Positions 62,686-64,000 of a DNA stretch of 64,000 nucleotides are shown here, piece after piece. The notes beneath the pieces were generated by a model. That model saw nothing but the letters and a program-made list of their open reading frames with translations, had not been told where the DNA came from and did no database searches. The position numbers and the translations under genes were made by a program. The stretch comes from Nothophaeocryptopus gaeumannii (lineage: Eukaryota; Ascomycota; Dothideomycetes; Mycosphaerellales; Mycosphaerellaceae): assembly GCA_031771865.1 (NCBI GenBank), contig JASISA010000009.1:930001-994000 (forward strand). The letters run 5' to 3'. The number at the start of each line of letters is the position of its first letter. Position 1 is the stretch's first letter.

Positions 62686-64000
62686 TCATATAATCGTGAT
62701 CTTTCGCTTCTCCTGAGTCAATAGCCACTGCAACGTCTTGGCGGCTTCCGCTGACTCCTTCTCTAGCTCGTCCGAAAGTTCACCCCTCCCGTGTTGATAC
62801 AATGCGACTCTCTCATAGGTCTGATGCTGTCCAGTAATAGATCGAAGGACAAGTGCAACTATTGTGCTCTCGACGCTGGGCGGGGTCCGGGAAGATCCAT
62901 CACAGGAAAAGAAGGTCGACGCCGTCTCCAAGAGTTTCCCTTGCCCAGTCCGCAGCGACATCGTCTGTATCAGATAAGGACTGGCGGCAACGATCTGGAT
63001 ATATTTTACCGGATATGAGTTGAGAGCACGGAAGTCGAGCAGAGAAATCGAGCCCACCTTCTAGATACTTTCCTGCTTTCAGATCACTACACCTGGTGCT
63101 GTAACCGTACAACACCAGGCGACCATGTTGGATTTCACCATACCCATCAACACCGACCGGCTCGACGTATGCCTCGCAGAAGTCCGCCAACTCAAAGGCT
63201 CTCTTGTCTATAAAGAGACTGTTGTGTGCCAAAAAGTAGACGCTAGTCTGACTCGCTACCCATGACCAAGATGGAGCACGAATCTTCGGTGGGATTCGAT
63301 ATCTAGGGAAGCCCCGGCGACCTGGTGGTCCTCCAACCCACCACGAGAGCCCGCGGCATATCGATTTCTGCCAAAGCCCAGCTAAATAGCGATCGTTCGC
63401 GCTACTATATCTTTGATGCATGCTTCTCGCGAGTCCGGACAGTGCATGAAGCCGGTCATTTCCAAATGTGAGGTTGCAGCCACTGTATGTTTTGACTATT
63501 TCGCTCCAATGGTTGAACAGCTCAAACGCATCAGAGGGGTCCGAAGGTGCTTTGGACGCTTTCTGCTTGACTGGCCCTCCTCCAAATTGACGAGACGAGT
63601 TTTCATCTTCCAAGACTGGCCTCAAGTACTTGTGAGCGGAAATGCTAGTGTTGCATTCGAAGGTGTAATGACTTTTGGAGATTCGGAGCGTTCGAGGCGA
63701 GAGTATGGCCTCTTGGTATGCCCAAGCCCTACGGTCCAGGCAACATTTGCCGTGAGCGTCGGACGGATGTTCTGGATCTTTGCGAAGTCGAACCAGTGCT
63801 GGACCGATCCCGTCTCTAGACTGGAGAAACAAATGGAAGTCACTTTCCTGGTTGTCCGTCGAGCTCAAACAGCAATGGTTAGCGATGCATGAGCCTCCAA
63901 TGTCCCGTTCCTAGTCGCCCAAGAAACCAGGGCTAGAGTCCACAGCATCGGCGGCAATGATTGTAAACAACGCATTCGCGTAGACGTTGGCCATGTCCGC
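62686..64000 (-). pseudogene. Heterokaryon-incompatibility (HET) domain gene, partial and damaged
   Basis: The 3' part of a HET-domain gene; its start lies beyond the right edge. From the edge, the frame reads ADMANVYANALFTIIAADAVD, the end of the HET domain, then meets a TAG at 63911-63913. The same frame continues past the stop with standard HET follow-on text (RRAWAYQEAILSPRTLRISK; APSWSWVASQTSVYF) to a TGA at 62900-62902. The expected C-terminus (TIVALVLRSITGQHQTYERV, ending ITII) then follows in another frame to 62686. A 28-nt GT..AG segment could restore that junction but is very short for an intron. So there is one nonsense codon and probably one indel. HET proteins trigger cell death on fusion of unlike strains and are often inactive in given isolates. 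Confidence 0.75.

Noticed and set aside
1..64000. tRNA genes, rRNA, CRISPR arrays, intact transposons
   Set aside because: No B-box-like tRNA core with flanking stems, no direct repeats with spacers, and no transposase or reverse transcriptase text were found by eye.

Overview
This window is nuclear DNA of a filamentous ascomycete, most likely a Dothideomycete (class is inferred from gene content, not shown directly). The evidence is short introns of about 45-80 nt with GT..AG ends and CTAAC/CTGAC-type branch points, typical Pezizomycotina proteins (sedolisin protease, Zn2Cys6 regulator with fungal C-terminal domain, HET protein, Mae1-type transporter, Vnx1-type exchanger) and no operon structure. 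Both strands carry genes. No tRNA or rRNA gene, CRISPR array, origin or intact transposon was recognised.

Layout. 1-14.5 kb: the 3' end of a sorbose-reductase-like SDR gene, a decayed tandem array with a period near 150 bp, a secreted S53 protease, a broken MFS drug-type transporter, a carboxylesterase-fold protein lacking its catalytic serine, a damaged hypothetical gene and a TDT/Mae1 organic-acid transporter. 14.7-18.1 kb: four BTB/POZ paralogues on the minus strand, one intact and three damaged. 18.4-24.4 kb: two housekeeping genes reading apart, proteasome ATPase Rpt6 and a large Vnx1-type cation/H+ exchanger. 25-30 kb: an accessory stretch with two NTF2-like paralogues, two more dead BTB genes and a tandem pair of 52-residue secreted six-cysteine peptides. 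30.4-37.3 kb: phosphoglucomutase, Isa2, an NAD-dependent epimerase-like enzyme and a peroxisome-type FMN hydroxy-acid oxidase. 37.8-46 kb: a dead DHDPS-family gene, an atypical SDR, a Zn2Cys6 regulator with an early stop, an aldehyde dehydrogenase with irregular splice sites and a copper-monooxygenase-like secreted protein. 46.7-61.5 kb: SET/MYND protein, a secreted protein of unknown function, a Taz1/TRF-like telomere-binding protein with a telomere-like repeat in its intron, Gdt1, Sip5 and a D-arabinose dehydrogenase-like reductase. The right edge holds part of a damaged HET gene.

Two themes stand out. Intact core genes alternate with accessory genes carrying one or a few clean lesions. Two stops in the BTB family fall where paralogues have tryptophan, which fits TGG to TAG change, a CpA-to-TpA change on the other strand as produced by RIP. 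The most unusual loci are the peptide pair, whose mature parts differ only by amino-acid-changing substitutions, and the telomere-like repeat inside the telomere-protein gene.
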